Assembly (NCBI GenBank): GCA_963070105.1
Contig: OY718803.1
Span: forward strand, 5,872,507 to 5,936,506
Direction of reading: 5' to 3'
Origin: Litomosoides sigmodontis
Taxonomy: Eukaryota > Nematoda > Chromadorea > Rhabditida > Onchocercidae
Length of the DNA stretch: 64,000 bases
Notes under the pieces: model-generated
Told to the model about the DNA's origin: nothing
Seen by the model: the letters and a program-made list of their open reading frames with translations, nothing else
Databases searched by the model: none
In this document: piece by piece, positions 1 to 12,300 of the stretch
Numbering within the stretch: the first letter of the stretch is position 1
Layout: every line of letters begins with the position of its first letter
Made by a program: the position numbers and the translations under genes

Positions 1-528
1 GTGCAGCACCATCCTTCTGCGTGTCATTGCTGATCTTGCAATGTTTAAGTCACAAATGTATCTTTCCTACAACGAACGGAAATAGTTCATGACCGATGAA
101 CTCAGCGGTTGCGAAGTGATAGCTTGGGGTAATCTAAAAAACGGAGCACATTTAATGGCATGGATTGTGTGTGGTCGTCATCTCGAAGATTCTGTTCCAA
201 GACTATGGGATCGTAGTCTTGGAACAGCCCACACCTCGTTTATAATAAACTCCACTTATACGATCTCCGAAGTGTTAGAAATATTAATGTGCAGTACTTT
301 AACTTGTCCACCATTACACTTGCACCTATGAAACTCGTAAGGAAACAATAATTAGTCTTTGTAATGAAAGTGTTACGCAACCTGATTATTCTGTTATCAC
401 CAAAAATCACAAAACTTCGAGACTCGCCTTATCCATGCGAAATGTACGTACTCATATAAAAGTTGAACGGAAAAGACGTAGAAAAGAGAACGGCATGACA
501 TGGTATTTCTTAAAAATTTTTATTATAA
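1..528. other. Gene-free left edge
   Basis: No recognisable coding region. An 80-codon open frame at 89-331 (+) has no recognisable domain, and a strong inverted repeat (192-227) lies across it. It is downstream of the S20 gene and its relic exon on the minus strand. I see nothing else. Confidence 0.5.
192..227. repeat. Perfect 14-bp inverted repeat (hairpin)
   Basis: CTGTTCCAAGACTA at 192-205 is the exact reverse complement of TAGTCTTGGAACAG at 214-227, with an 8-base loop. The stem is perfect. No transposon or terminator context is evident; function unknown. Confidence 0.85.
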
Positions 529-582
529 TCTGTTTAACACACCACTTGGACTATGCATATTGATTAGACGTTTATAGACCCA
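529..582 (-). pseudogene. Relic copy of the last exon of ribosomal protein S20
   Basis: About 54 bp is nearly identical to 801-855, inside the last exon of the intact S20 gene. On the minus strand it reads [17 protein letters not shown] and then stops, where the real gene continues as [13 protein letters not shown]. The start of the exon has also diverged. No other S20 exon is seen beside it. It is a local partial duplication that has lost coding capacity and lies just downstream of the functional gene, in or near its 3' UTR. Confidence 0.75.
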
Positions 583-592
583 AATTCAAATT

Positions 593-598
593 TTTATT
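593..598 (-). promoter_or_regulatory. Candidate poly(A) signal for S20
   Basis: AATAAA on the minus strand, about 145 nt past the S20 stop codon. The position fits a short nematode 3' UTR; placement is inference. Confidence 0.4.
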
Positions 599-741
599 AC
601 TTTAAAGAACAAGATCAAGAACATAACAAACTTCAAACCACTTCATAACAACGACTAGCAATGAACATTACTGCGTAGACATAAATAAAGCTTTGTCTAC
701 TTTCATACTTTTACAGTTCCACAACAGTTATCACTTCCATT

Positions 742-1694
742 TTAAGAATCGTTGATTGTAACTTCTACGTCAACACCAGGTTCGATCGAAATACTTGTAA
801 TTTGTTTCAACACATCACTTGGACTATGCATATTGATCAGACGTTTATGGATCCGCATCTTAAATAAAAAGTTAAAATGCGAAAAAAAAAACTACGTCGC
901 TTTAAACTACCGACGTTTGGAAATGGTAACATAAATAATTTCCCTTGTTTTAGTGGTCTAAGACTTCTACAAGTCATAGAAAACAGTAACTTTCGGCCGA
1001 AATTCCATCGTCAGTGAAATGACATAATCAGACCTGGAATCGATCCCAAGTTTTTGAGCCCTCACCACATGGTGTTTTACGCGTTGTGATACGGAGTATT
1101 TTTGTGGGCATGCGAATTGGTCCTTTCACAACAAGATTTTTTTCTTTTGCTCCATTGATAAGCTGCTCACAAACTAAAACATTTTTCGAGTATATTACAT
1201 AAAATCTCTTTGCATTGTCCACTTTGACATTCTATTCTTGCACTTTATTGATATGCACAAGCACTAAAACGTATTAACACTATGCTTACTATCAAAGAAA
1301 CTAAAACCTTGTTTAATTTGGCTGCTACTGATCTTTTCACACACCCATCTCAGTTTCATACCAATTTCCTTTCAACAGAATACTATTATTTATTCCTGGC
1401 TCTAAACCTAGTACTTCACTGGTTGGTGTAACTCAGGTTATACTCCAGTTCTCAAGTTATATCATTCACCATCAAGAGCACGACGAAAATCAGAAAAAAT
1501 TGTACCTTTCTCCAGCGAGTACACGTTTTGCGAAGTGAGAGTAATTCGAATACGGTGCTCGGTATTGTCAAGAGTAATAGGTTTCTCCGTCTTATAAGGT
1601 ATGCCAGCCTAAACAAAATTAACCACTGTATAAATTCCTCTTAAAACGCTTTGTCTCTCCAGTGCAAATTGAAACAAAATTACAATCTAACCAT
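742..1694 (-). CDS. rps-20: 40S ribosomal protein S20 (uS10)
   Basis: A component of the small ribosomal subunit head. Coding exons on the minus strand: 1694-1692 (ATG alone, inferred), 1608-1506, 1173-1034 and 858-742, joining in frame to about 120 residues, the usual length of S20. Diagnostic stretches are [32 protein letters not shown], the very conserved [34 protein letters not shown] and [14 protein letters not shown]. Splice sites are GT-AG, and phases agree at every join. The least certain part is the first exon: an ATG directly followed by GTTAG, giving [11 protein letters not shown], a common arrangement in ribosomal protein genes. The gene looks intact, unlike the relic exon about 160 bp further downstream. 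Confidence 0.9.
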
Positions 1695-2727
1695 TTTTAC
1701 AAAAGAATGAGTTTCAATGATCAGCAATATACTGCGATTCACCACTTCCTTTTCCGAGTTTTTCTGTGTTCAATATCCAGAGCTAAAACAAGATGTGTGC
1801 ACACATGACGGACATAACGAATTGTCTACACACACTTCGTAATATTTTCAGATATCAAGACGAAGATGCATTTCGAAACAAGAGTAATAGAAAAATATGT
1901 GAGAAACAGTCAAAAAGCACCCAAATCTCTTGAAAAGTCCGCATAACAGAATGCCCTACTTATGAAAAACATCTGGGACTGGGTTATGATGTGTTAAGTT
2001 TTCAGAACGATCTTATAATATACTTAATGGAATTTAATCTCTAGCGTTAAAATAGGAATAGTAGGTACCCACATCAAAAATACACATCCAGAACAGTGTA
2101 ATGTGACACTATTTTTACTACAGCCTAAAGAATGCTTTTATACATGAAATGTCTTTTGGAAGTGCAACTCTCTAAATGTCTCTAAAATAACACAACCCGA
2201 GAGCCATAACAGCCTAGCTAGACGTGGCTCTAACACTTTGAAGCCCTAACTAACACACGTCAAGAATCAGCGACCCTAATGTGTCAGGAAGAGAATGCCT
2301 ATCGGACACAGTAACTGGTGATGCAGGCAGGTTGGAGTGAAGGAACACGGCCGCACAGATTGCAGCACAAAATATTGTTTCTTTTGGATTAGCGGCGTTG
2401 CTCATCAGCTTGCTTTTCGGATCGTTTAATTGCTTACGATTTCTAAACCATTGTATGGAATAAACCAATATCTCCTTTTCAGGTTGAAGATGACATAATG
2501 ATAATGTAGTTAGTGAAGGAATGAGACATTTCATCGGAAATTTAGCCTAACCAACATTTTGAAACGTTGCTGCATTCTCAAAGTGGTTCATGTTTTGTAG
2601 GTAAAGTGCTCTACAATATTTATGACACTGTAGTGTTTTATCACATTAATTTCTTTAACGATTTCCTATGTCTTGCGATATTATTAACAGATTTATATTT
2701 TAAAATGAACTAGATCGAGAAATTTTA
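1695..2727. other. Intergenic, between divergent S20 and RNF146 genes
   Basis: This is the shared upstream region of two divergently transcribed genes. No supported coding exon was found. A 94-codon minus frame at 2250-2534 contains a WFRNRKQ string that recalls a homeodomain helix but has no matching surroundings. A possible splice acceptor (ATTAACAG) ends at about 2690, ahead of the RNF146 ATG. Confidence 0.4.
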
Positions 2728-4138
2728 ATGGAGATGAATTTCGAAAAGAATGCGGATCGAATTGTAAGACCGATCTCTAACGAAGGTGACTCCCTAATGC
2801 AGCATGAATCAGAGAATTGTGATGAATGCCCAATCTGCTATCAGGAATATGCATACAAAACTGAATTACCTGACTGCGGACACAAATTTTGTTTCCTGTG
2901 TATCAAAGGTTTGTTGCGCTGTTCCTTTCCACAAAATTTACAGCGATACAATATTTATTCGATGAAGAGCCATGCACTGCATATCACAGTTAGAAAAGGG
3001 TTGTGACATTAATTCATTGTGATTAGCTTACTGAGTTTCTAACGTCCAGTAAATTCGAGGAGTGGCCCTGAGACATGGAGCATGTCCACTCTGTCGAAAG
3101 CATATTCCTTGCAGTATATTTCTTGACCCTGTACTTACAACGTTTGCTAACCAGGTCCGTTTGCGTTTTTACTTGTCAATATCTTTATAGTGCTCATTTT
3201 GCATTGGTAATTAATCAAACAGTTACCTGGCAGTTTTAGCCACCAACAATTGGCGCAGGTGCTGCTGCGGAATCAATAGCAATTGTGATGGAAAATGATA
3301 GCAGGAAAAGGAATAGAGGCAAAGTGCAGTGGTTTTACGCTGTGAGTACTTTACTGTTTCATTTTGATGTCTTTCTAGATGGAGCTGTAAATCTTGTTAG
3401 AAAGCGATCATTCTTTTTTGATAAAGTAGTTTAAAACATCTTTTTAAGTCATCTGAAATGTGATTATATTGTAAGTAACAGCATTGTTTAGGCTCGTCAA
3501 GGAGGTTGGTGGCGTTATGAGAATCGACACGAAAATGAAATAGAAGAAGCTTATCAACACGGTTTACGCATTATTGATTTACTTATTGCGGGCAATTTAT
3601 TTAGCATTGATTTTGACAGAATGTGTCAGTACAGGAAAGATTGTAGCAGGTATGTGCATCTATGCTCAATCTAAACAAAGTTGTATAAATTCATTGATTT
3701 CCCATTGAAGAACAAGAAAATTTATTGTGAATTTTAAATTGTCATCAATCTTTCCTAATATTGTATTCTACACATAGCATCGAAATTTCCACAAAACGAA
3801 ATGATTGAAAGCAGTTGTAAAGAAAGGTTAACTGAGAGAAATTTTTGTGGATGTAAACGAGTAATTCACATGTAAGTTTCGGATAGTAAAGTAAGTATTT
3901 GTGCCACTTTTATTTATTTGTCGACAACGATTACTATTATTTCTGCAGGAGAGGTGGACGCACTCGTCCAGTAAAACGAATTGAAGAAGGAGATCCTAGC
4001 TTGAATGGCGTAGTTCGTGGTATTGCTGGTCTACGTACACCCATTGAACGAAGCATAAACATGGAACAGAATACATCTGGATCTTTGGAAGTGGTTGCTG
4101 AAAATTTAAGCTCTTTAGATTTTAGAGATAAATCTTGA
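2728..4138 (+). CDS. rnf146: RNF146 (Iduna)-type RING/WWE E3 ubiquitin ligase
   Basis: Exons 2728-2908, 3060-3154, 3240-3341, 3492-3649 and 3949-4138 join in frame to 241 residues. A C3HC4 RING finger occupies residues 34-72: C34-x2-C37, C50-x-H52, C55-x2-C58, C69-x2-C72. A WWE domain follows at about 120-180 (QWFYA, ARQGGWWRYENR, LLIAGNLFSIDFDRM, QYRKD). The tail keeps the family's VRGIAGLR block. This RING-then-WWE order is specific to RNF146, which binds poly(ADP-ribose) through WWE and ubiquitinates PARylated proteins such as tankyrase-modified Axin, in cytosol and nucleus. All four introns are GT-AG. The start is the first ATG in frame; a second ATG lies two codons on. The Axin gene lies about 16 kb away on the opposite strand. 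Confidence 0.92.
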
Positions 4139-6280
4139 AATGCCTTATCCAGGACCAGTAGTTTTTTTCGTTCCCTTTGTTCGTGGTGTTCCTTTCCCAA
4201 AATTAAAAATTTCGTGAATGTTGTCCACGATCACCCAAATCATCAGTGAAAATTTTCTAATTGTCTGAAGTTCCGAAATCCCTATGATGCCTTGATTGAT
4301 TTCCCACTGAGAATTAAATCTAATTCGAGCCATTAAAAACTTTGTTCAGAAAATTTTGGTTGTAAAGGAAACATTGACGAGAGTAGTTAATACCAGAAAT
4401 TTATCTTCATGAAACGTTATGTCACTGTTTTTTTCCATAATTCATTCACTCCTTTTTTTTAGAAGAATATAGTTAGAAATGCCTGATTTTATAATTTGCG
4501 AAGAAATTCTTTGGTGTAAAAGTACAGAGTTTTTCACAGATTATCCATTTTACATCTAGACGTTCACGTTCGTGGAATTATCATATTGTCTCACAAAACA
4601 TATTTTGCTAAAAATTTGATCAAAAATGAGTGTTAACTGATTTCCAGCAATCGAAGTTGTAGGTATGGAAGGCCTGTGTCCTGCGCTTCTGCCAAATTAT
4701 GTTTTACATTTCCCACCTCGAGCGTTCCGTTATATGTCACTGATATGATCTGTTGGCGTTTCCTTCGCAGTGTTTAAACAATTTACTTTTCTGAAATTGA
4801 TCTGGGAGAGTGTTATCTCGAAGTTCCTATCTGAAAAGCTGTAAAACAGCAAGTGGAAATCATAGAGATCTGAAAAGATGAATTTTACATTGACAAATGT
4901 ATTAAATACTATAGCTGCAATCACTCATAGAACTTCGAAATCTGGAGAAATCATTATTTCTAAGGATTCTTTTCTGAAAATCAGTTAATCTGTCTTCCCG
5001 TTCCTTGACTCGGTCGCAATCAAATTTATTGCTAACAAGTGAAATTGATTTACGATAGTCTCGAAAAGTAAAATTTAGCTTCAAAAACATCACTTTTTGC
5101 TTCGCAATTATTGAAATTATTTTTCTTCCCTCCACTTTCAATTGTATTTATTAATTTCATTGAAACCACTTGAAATCTTTGGACTTAGACGAAATTTTTT
5201 CCAGTTTTGTGCGCCACCACTTGGAGCGACAAAGGTGCAGATGGATTGCCCAAAACAGATCAGACGGTATGACTAGAATACCAGACGTCCTTTGGCAACA
5301 ACTTTCTACATTCTAGGGAAAAAGTAGTAACTTTTGACTTGTATGTTTACCCGACAAAGAGTGACCACCTGGAATAGAACGTTCGACATGCTACCTCGAC
5401 TGAGAGACCCCCACGGTGTGCCAGGAAGGAATCACAAAGCAGATCATAAAGGCTTACCTAGACTAAAAGGTGACTATGGTGAAATCAGTCCTGACTGCCT
5501 ACAAGCAAATCAGGCCCGATGTGACAGCGTAGACTCGATGGTGAGGAACGATAACGGTGCGACAAATGGTAGTATGAAACACACAGCAAACCCAGTACTG
5601 ATGGATGTGATAGTAAAGATAAAAAACCAGGCAGAATTAGTTACTCAAAACGTTTACTTTTACAAATTCTTTTCGATATTAATTTTTGAAGTTGTTGAAA
5701 TGGAGTTCTAGGATCTTCCACTTGTTTTAAACTTTGCACTGCTCACCTGCCACAGATGACACCTATTGCTCTATCCATCTCATGAAGGACAAGAGCACCA
5801 AAGGTGGCTAATGTTGAATCACATTAAGGTGAAAAACTACAAGCTGCGCCAATAAGCAGGAAAATATGCTAAAGGCAGTTGCCTTTTCTATAGAAATGTG
5901 CATTTAGTGCTCACGGAACTCATCCTCGACCAAAAATTTCTTTATGTCAATCCATAAATTCTTTTTAATTATATCAATTAAAAAGCTAAGTTACTGCGGT
6001 GGAAATTTTTGAAACATCCAAAATAACTGTCTTGGAAAGCAAGAAATAATTTGGACTTCCCAAAAGGCCAGATTTTAGCACCAAATCATGCTGCTTTTCC
6101 TGAAAAACAATTGGATGTGGATTTTTCTGCAATAGTAACATTACACAAGGCAATGTAAAAGACATTTATTCAATGCACTGACTAATCTGCCAAGAATTAC
6201 CAACAAACTAGGAAAAAGAAATAAAAATGAGATCAATAGGATGCACAGAAAAGCTAGATAATAAAAAACTTCAGAAATCT
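4139..6280. other. Gene-free stretch between convergent RNF146 and gon-4
   Basis: It holds the 3' flanks of two convergent genes and the probable collagen relic at 5225-5498. Other open frames here are short and show no family resemblance. No confident poly(A) signal for RNF146 was picked. Confidence 0.4.
5225..5498 (+). pseudogene. Probable decayed collagen fragment
   Basis: In one frame (about 5390-5498) the translation runs in collagen triplets: LPR LRD PHG VPG RNH KAD HKG LPR LKG DYG EIS PDC. Five triplets keep Gly; most of the others differ from a Gly codon by one G-to-A change (Arg AGA, Asp GAC/GAT, Ser AGT). Upstream, 5225-5270 reads SDKGADGLPKTDQTV then a stop, and another frame reads GMTRIPDVL. 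The Gly-X-Y rhythm spread over several frames with stops suggests a nematode cuticle collagen that has decayed. The 125-codon frame covering part of it is unlikely to be a live gene. This is inference from periodicity only. Confidence 0.45.
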
Positions 6281-6286
6281 TTTATT
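6281..6286 (-). promoter_or_regulatory. Candidate poly(A) signal for gon-4
   Basis: AATAAA on the minus strand about 90 nt past the stop codon at 6378, a plausible cleavage position for that gene. Confidence 0.45.
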
Positions 6287-6377
6287 AATCAAGCCTCAAT
6301 TTGGATTTGATAACCTTAACAGTCACAACTTCACGAAATTTTCTTCATGACAACAGAGAACAAATCAGACCATTTTA

Positions 6378-9300
6378 TTATACCTGTTTGCTACCAGTAT
6401 CTTCCATACACTGCAGAAGGTTTAGCAAAAATACTAGTCTCTGCCTTAATTCGTCAATTGGAATTTCAGGTAATTCTAACTGTACTGCTGCCAGTGTAAG
6501 ATCTAAGTCAGACCCGTTTTCCTTATGAATGTACAGAATCTTCCGGTCTTCTTCGATTGTCCATTTCCTCGATGTATTCATCATAATCGGCCAACGCATC
6601 TTGCATTCAACAAATCCTTCTCCAGAGCCAACTTTGCACAAAGAATTATCGGCTAATCCAGCCTCAACGATTCTAGATTCTGCAACATTTCCTAGCGAAG
6701 TATCAGCACCGCCTCCAGAACTTCCATACAAGTTTGCATCAGAATGAGCGATATAATTCGTCCCAACTAAACTATTATTATTCCCATTAAAAATATCCTG
6801 CTTCACGAGAATGTCTTCACACTTTTTTCGCTTTTTCATCTCAGCTACCTTTGGCAGAATGGGCCGTTTTCGAACACATTGCAAAGCTGTAGCACTCTCT
6901 CTTGGAGCGCTAATGCTTAAAACATCAGCTGTTCGCTCCTGTAGAGATGGATCACTTATGTCTAGTACTTTAACTGATGTTTCCGGTAATTTCGCAATCT
7001 CATCTTTATTCGATATTTTGTATTTACGCTTCTTTGTCCTTCCTCCTGGAAGTCTACGACGAGGAGATTCTGGAGTGATTTTCGTTTGCTTCCATTCTGC
7101 CACAACCTCATATAGCTTACCTCTGAAACATGCAAAATTTAATCGAATTAAAAAACGGAAGTACGGACTAAAGTTTTTGAGTTGAAATACAATTACCTAC
7201 ATTTAATCGCATTTATCTATACAAAAATATTGCAGATTATCTTTGAAAAAAATTGAGATATTACAGTAGTACTAGAGCAAAAACTATAAAACCGTCAATA
7301 GTTCATTAGAACATTCACTTCCTTTCAGTAAAGAGATTGCGCAAGAAGCCAACAAAAACTCCGGAACGCTGTTTCTCCGTTTGAGCACCAATCGCCGTTG
7401 TAAGGTCAACACTTTCAAAAGGAGCATCCACTTTCTTCCAACTGCACAAATCAACATATTCAAAATCCGTTACGGAATAACTAAAGTTTTTTTAACATTA
7501 TTACACTACACTCCAAAATAGTCGTAAGTCTTAATTGCTTGGTGAAATAACCAATGTCTACCATGAAAGTAATATGCAGACATGACATATGCTGAAAAAT
7601 CGTTGCTGCCGAATAATCTTATATGAGCAAGAAAGAACTAACAAATAACGACAAATTTATAGCACTGGCAGAAAATTAAATAAAATAATCGCGTTGGAAT
7701 TACTTCGATTGACAAAGACGAGTTGGAATGTTTTGTGAAATGATTTCCCATAACGGGCTCTTATTACCAATCAATTCAAATAGACGGGCTGTTAAAACTT
7801 CACATGTACAATCTGATCCTGAAGATTATTCATTTGAAAACATTTGAAATCAACCTAAAAAACTGACCAATAATGCAATTAAAATACGTTAATGAAGTTG
7901 TCGCACATATGCTTTGAACAGAATACTGTTCCCCCTCTTCCGTAATCGAATTAAAATAGGTAGTGAGATTATCCAAATGAATTTCCAAATGAAAAGAATT
8001 GCAATTAACACAATGGGAATAAACCTTTCTTACCAAGGTCACGTACATTGCGGAATATAGTACGTGCAGATAATCTCGTGTTTCCAAAAAACGTGAATGC
8101 CTACAAGTAAAGATTTAATAGGTAAAAAAGAAGTTAACAAATAGGCAGTAAATATGTAATTTGAAACTCTTTTGACATAGAATGCCGAACGAACTAGCAA
8201 GAACAATTGACTAACTGATCGAAACAATCGCTATTTCTCAACAAAGTTCACGAAAAAGATTTCAAATATATTTCACTCAGCCCTTCTGCAGCTTACAGCA
8301 ATTCAATTTTCTTACTACTACAGTCTTAGCTTGAAATCAATTCCATAGCATGTACAGTTTCAGAAAATATTATGCTTTATGAAACGAACTTCAATATTGT
8401 ACATCATCTCGAACGCATCATTATACGCCTTACGAATTGGATTTTCAAGAACACTTGCTGGAACTAAATTTTGTGGAAAGAGAAAAGAGAGAAGAAAATA
8501 TATCGGTTCATGTTCTTCCTCGAAAATATCATGCATCCTTTCAAACATCTGAAATTCAATAAATAATGAAATTTCATCAACTTATTTTATAAAACAAAAG
8601 TATTTCATAAAACAAATAAAATGAAGGCCACTTACTTCCGGAGACATCGAGCCTTCAGCAACCAACTCACAAAGGGCTCTTACTTTATCTTGATACATGA
8701 ACATGCGTTGTTCAAAGTCATTAAAAATGACGTGCGCCATACACTTTATTTGAAGTGCTCGATGCTGTGCGTCAAGCATCCCATGCAATCCATCCCTTAC
8801 GCGGTCTTTACGACTGCGCGCACGTCTCCGTCGTTTTTCTTCGTCGATAGGTCCATTTCCTTCGCCATCACCACCATCGCCCTGAAAATTATGTAAAAAA
8901 TGAATACAATATATAGCGAACGCACTGTACGATTACTTCACATCAAATTGAAATTAATTTAGTTGAACATTTCTTCCCTCTACTGTTTTGAGACTAAAGA
9001 AAGCAAAGCTGTAATCAATGAAATAATGACTTAAAAATAAGGACCCACTTCTCGGTCACCCGGCAATGATGCCTTATTACCATCTGTTACATCACCAGTC
9101 GGTTGCTGTTGTTCATCTCTGCCACTTTCACTGCTCCGACCTCCATCATTCGATACTGTTTGCTCGTTTTGTTCCTGTTCTGCTTCACCAACCTGTTCAT
9201 TGTCTTGCGCAAAAGAAGGATCACCGCAGTGAACAGGTTCAAATACCCGAATAGAGTTAGCACTTGAATCACGCGAGATATTTTGGGTTAGTTTGTTATC

Positions 9301-12300
9301 CTTGGTGTTCCCTAAGATTTGAGTCACCTCACTACCACGAATAGAAGCTGTAAGATCACACTGAACAGCTTTATTTTCTGTACCAAACATCATGAGACCG
9401 CCGTAGTACGATGAGCTTCTTGGTGTCCAGCTAAAATTCTTCAAAATTCAAAGGTTCATTTGTAAAATATTTCCTGAAAAGCTTTTTTTTTACAATTCTA
9501 ACCATATAACACAAAGACAAAATATATTATTAAGCATACCTCACTAAATCAGAATATTCAACATCACCATTCGGAGTATTCGGAACCCATTTTACTAAAA
9601 AATAAAACCAATATATTTTTTTTTAATTTTTTCAATTATTAACAAAATTGATATGTTTATTACATGATTTATATATCAATGAGGAACATTCCGGCATATC
9701 GTAAGAAACTTCAGCATCGTAACACGGTGAGTGGGATGACTTTTGATTTATGTTTCGAGTTCCTTCATAGCCTCTATGACCACCACCTGAAATTGACCAG
9801 TGGAGTTCTTTTTCGAATTCTATAGAAGCACACCATTTTTTTGAAAAGGGAGAAAACGCTATGAATTTCCGAAAAAACCAATAAAGGCACAGATAAAAGA
9901 TATGGTTTCAAAATATACCTTCAGAGACGTCACAAATTTCCTTAATTTTTTCAACCGTAGCAGAACATGGTGAAATGGTATATTTCATCTGGAAGTTTTC
10001 ATGTTTATCAGCTTCTACAGGCCATACGTAAACAAAATCAGTAGCATTAGAATGTGATAAGGCGCCATCACTGCTGTCATGCTCTATTCTTTCCGACGAC
10101 TGCTGTAAACAAGTCGAATTCTTGCAATCTGGCGAAGGTGATGAGTCCAACAAGACTTCCCCAGAAGCACAAACACTTGATCCTGTGCTTTCATCAGTTT
10201 CATCGACCATCTCAATTTCGTTCTGGTCCGAATCAAGATTTTCTTCACATTCATTTTCAGTCGGCGGTATCTTTTTGAATGGTGCGAGTCTCACTGGCTT
10301 TATCGCACTGTTGTTTCTGATAAAATCTGTTGATTCTGCAAAAAGCATATCAAAAAAGTTCCATGCATCAAATCATTACTTTCTGGACACTCTTAGAAAA
10401 AAGGCATAATAAAAGTTATAAAATTCTGATTCATGACAATCCAAAGTGAACTTAATCAATCCAATTGAACTTAACGGATTTTAATCAAATATTTTACGGG
10501 TAAATAGATACCACTGATGGAAGGCGTGACTGTTGGGAATTTTGAAAAAACTGCTGGCGATTCTCCACTATTAGGTAACACAATCCTTGGGTGAGGCGAG
10601 ACCGCTGACTGCTGTTTCTCACATGACGGTAATGCAGCTATCAAAGAACATGAGTTTGGTGATGGTAAAATACTACGCTCAACTGATTTCAAGCTCTGCG
10701 AGATTAATGACGATCTTGCAGGAGACATAATTATCGATTGGTGTAAGCCTGAGAGAAACGGATTCGTTATTTCACATGTTGGAGTAGATTGAAAAAGCAA
10801 AAAGATTACGAAGAGGCAATGAAATCCCATTTATTTCAATCTGTTCCAGAAAATGTGCTTTATTACGTATACGTATACAACTAAGTTAATAATATGATAC
10901 ATACATACTCCTGAACCTGCACTTTCTTTGATGATGAAGAACATAAAGCTTCATACCGCTATTGGCGGATGCAAGAGCGGTGTTTATTGGTTCATTAATC
11001 GGAGCAGACGTTACATCTACATCGGCAGCCCAATTCTCTGTATCATCTACTGTGCGACATTCAGGTTGATTGTTTAGAAGAGAACTGCGATCTCGATCTG
11101 CACGATTCTGAAATTAATTCTGTGAAGACCATAGAAGAACAGTTACTTGGACAAAATTAACTGAAATAAATTTGGGAAAACCTTGGCTGCAAGTGCTAAG
11201 AATTCAATTTAATGAAATATAGAAATCTAATATAAACAACTCGTAATTTGTTCTAGGAAACTACAAAAAAGTTCATCTTACCACTAGTGGAGAATTCTTC
11301 TCATTAGTGATCTTTGCAAAAGTCAAACCATCCAATACAAGACTTTCACAATCTAAATTATCTTGTTGTCTGTCAACGAGTTCCTGCAATAAAATTTAAA
11401 TGGTGAACATCGCAGATTTAAATTAATTCCACATGAATGAACCTTAAGCCATCTGGGCTGGAGGTGCTGAGGCCATAAGTACGGTGGACCAGGAATCGCA
11501 GTCGACCTGTTTTCCAGAGGAAAAATCATATTTACCGTTCCTGTCTCAGCTTTCTGAAAAAAAAAACTTCGCTGAAGCTTCCTTAAAAAATCAACAGTTG
11601 TTCACACGTCTTCAAAACATTTTTTTTTAATATCAAAAAACGATATTCTTACCACGAAAAGTGTATGTATTGGTTGGTTGCTGGAACGAAAATTCTTCAA
11701 ATGTAGCCGTATCTGTGATTGCGTTTTATTTGCCAATAGATGCTGATTGATCAGTGCATAACATTTTCGTTTTCCAGAAAACTGCTTCAAATGAGCGAAT
11801 TGATACAAACCAAGGGCTAGTAGACACTCTTCCTCTCGGATAAAATATGGGTAAAATGAAGGGAACACCTTCATGCGAACCTAAATGCAACAGCAATCTC
11901 TTCACTGCAAGCAGAACAAATGATGAAAAAATCTTTATGCACTCTGTGTGCAGAGTCTTTATTTAAAGCAGTGGAAAAGCACACTTGTGGTAGTAATTCG
12001 GGAAATACCAACGCTTTACTTCGAGAAAGAACCAACATCGCTTTTGGTAGCGGGAACTCCACTGAAATTCAACATATGACGAAACAAATCACTTTTATCT
12101 TTCTCCACAATCCCACAAAGATTCTTCAAAAATCCATTAGCAGTCTCAAAAATTCGACATACGTTTCCTCGGTTTTTGCCGATGGATGATAAAATCACTG
12201 ACAGTTTCACATTCTATCACATCATGACACGTAGCTATACAGGCTTCCAAATTTGCAACATTAAATAGAGAATGTTCTGGACGCTCCAAACAGTAATCGT

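Noticed and set aside
89..331. 80-codon plus-strand open frame
   Set aside because: No domain or signal; it spans the perfect inverted repeat and has no splice or expression context.
2250..2534. Homeodomain-like helix (WFRNRKQ) in a minus-strand frame
   Set aside because: Only seven residues resemble helix 3; the spacing to any helix 2 pattern is wrong, no flanking exon with helix 1 was found, and the rest of the frame has no family character.
5334..5711. 125-codon frame as a live gene
   Set aside because: Collagen rhythm continues in other frames upstream with stops, and key Gly positions are lost; better explained as a relic.
11871..12210. Three overlapping minus-strand frames as separate gon-4 exons
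   Set aside because: Using GTATGT/TTTCAG and GTATTT/TTTAG splice sites gives one continuous gon-4 frame; the extra frames are intronic read-through.
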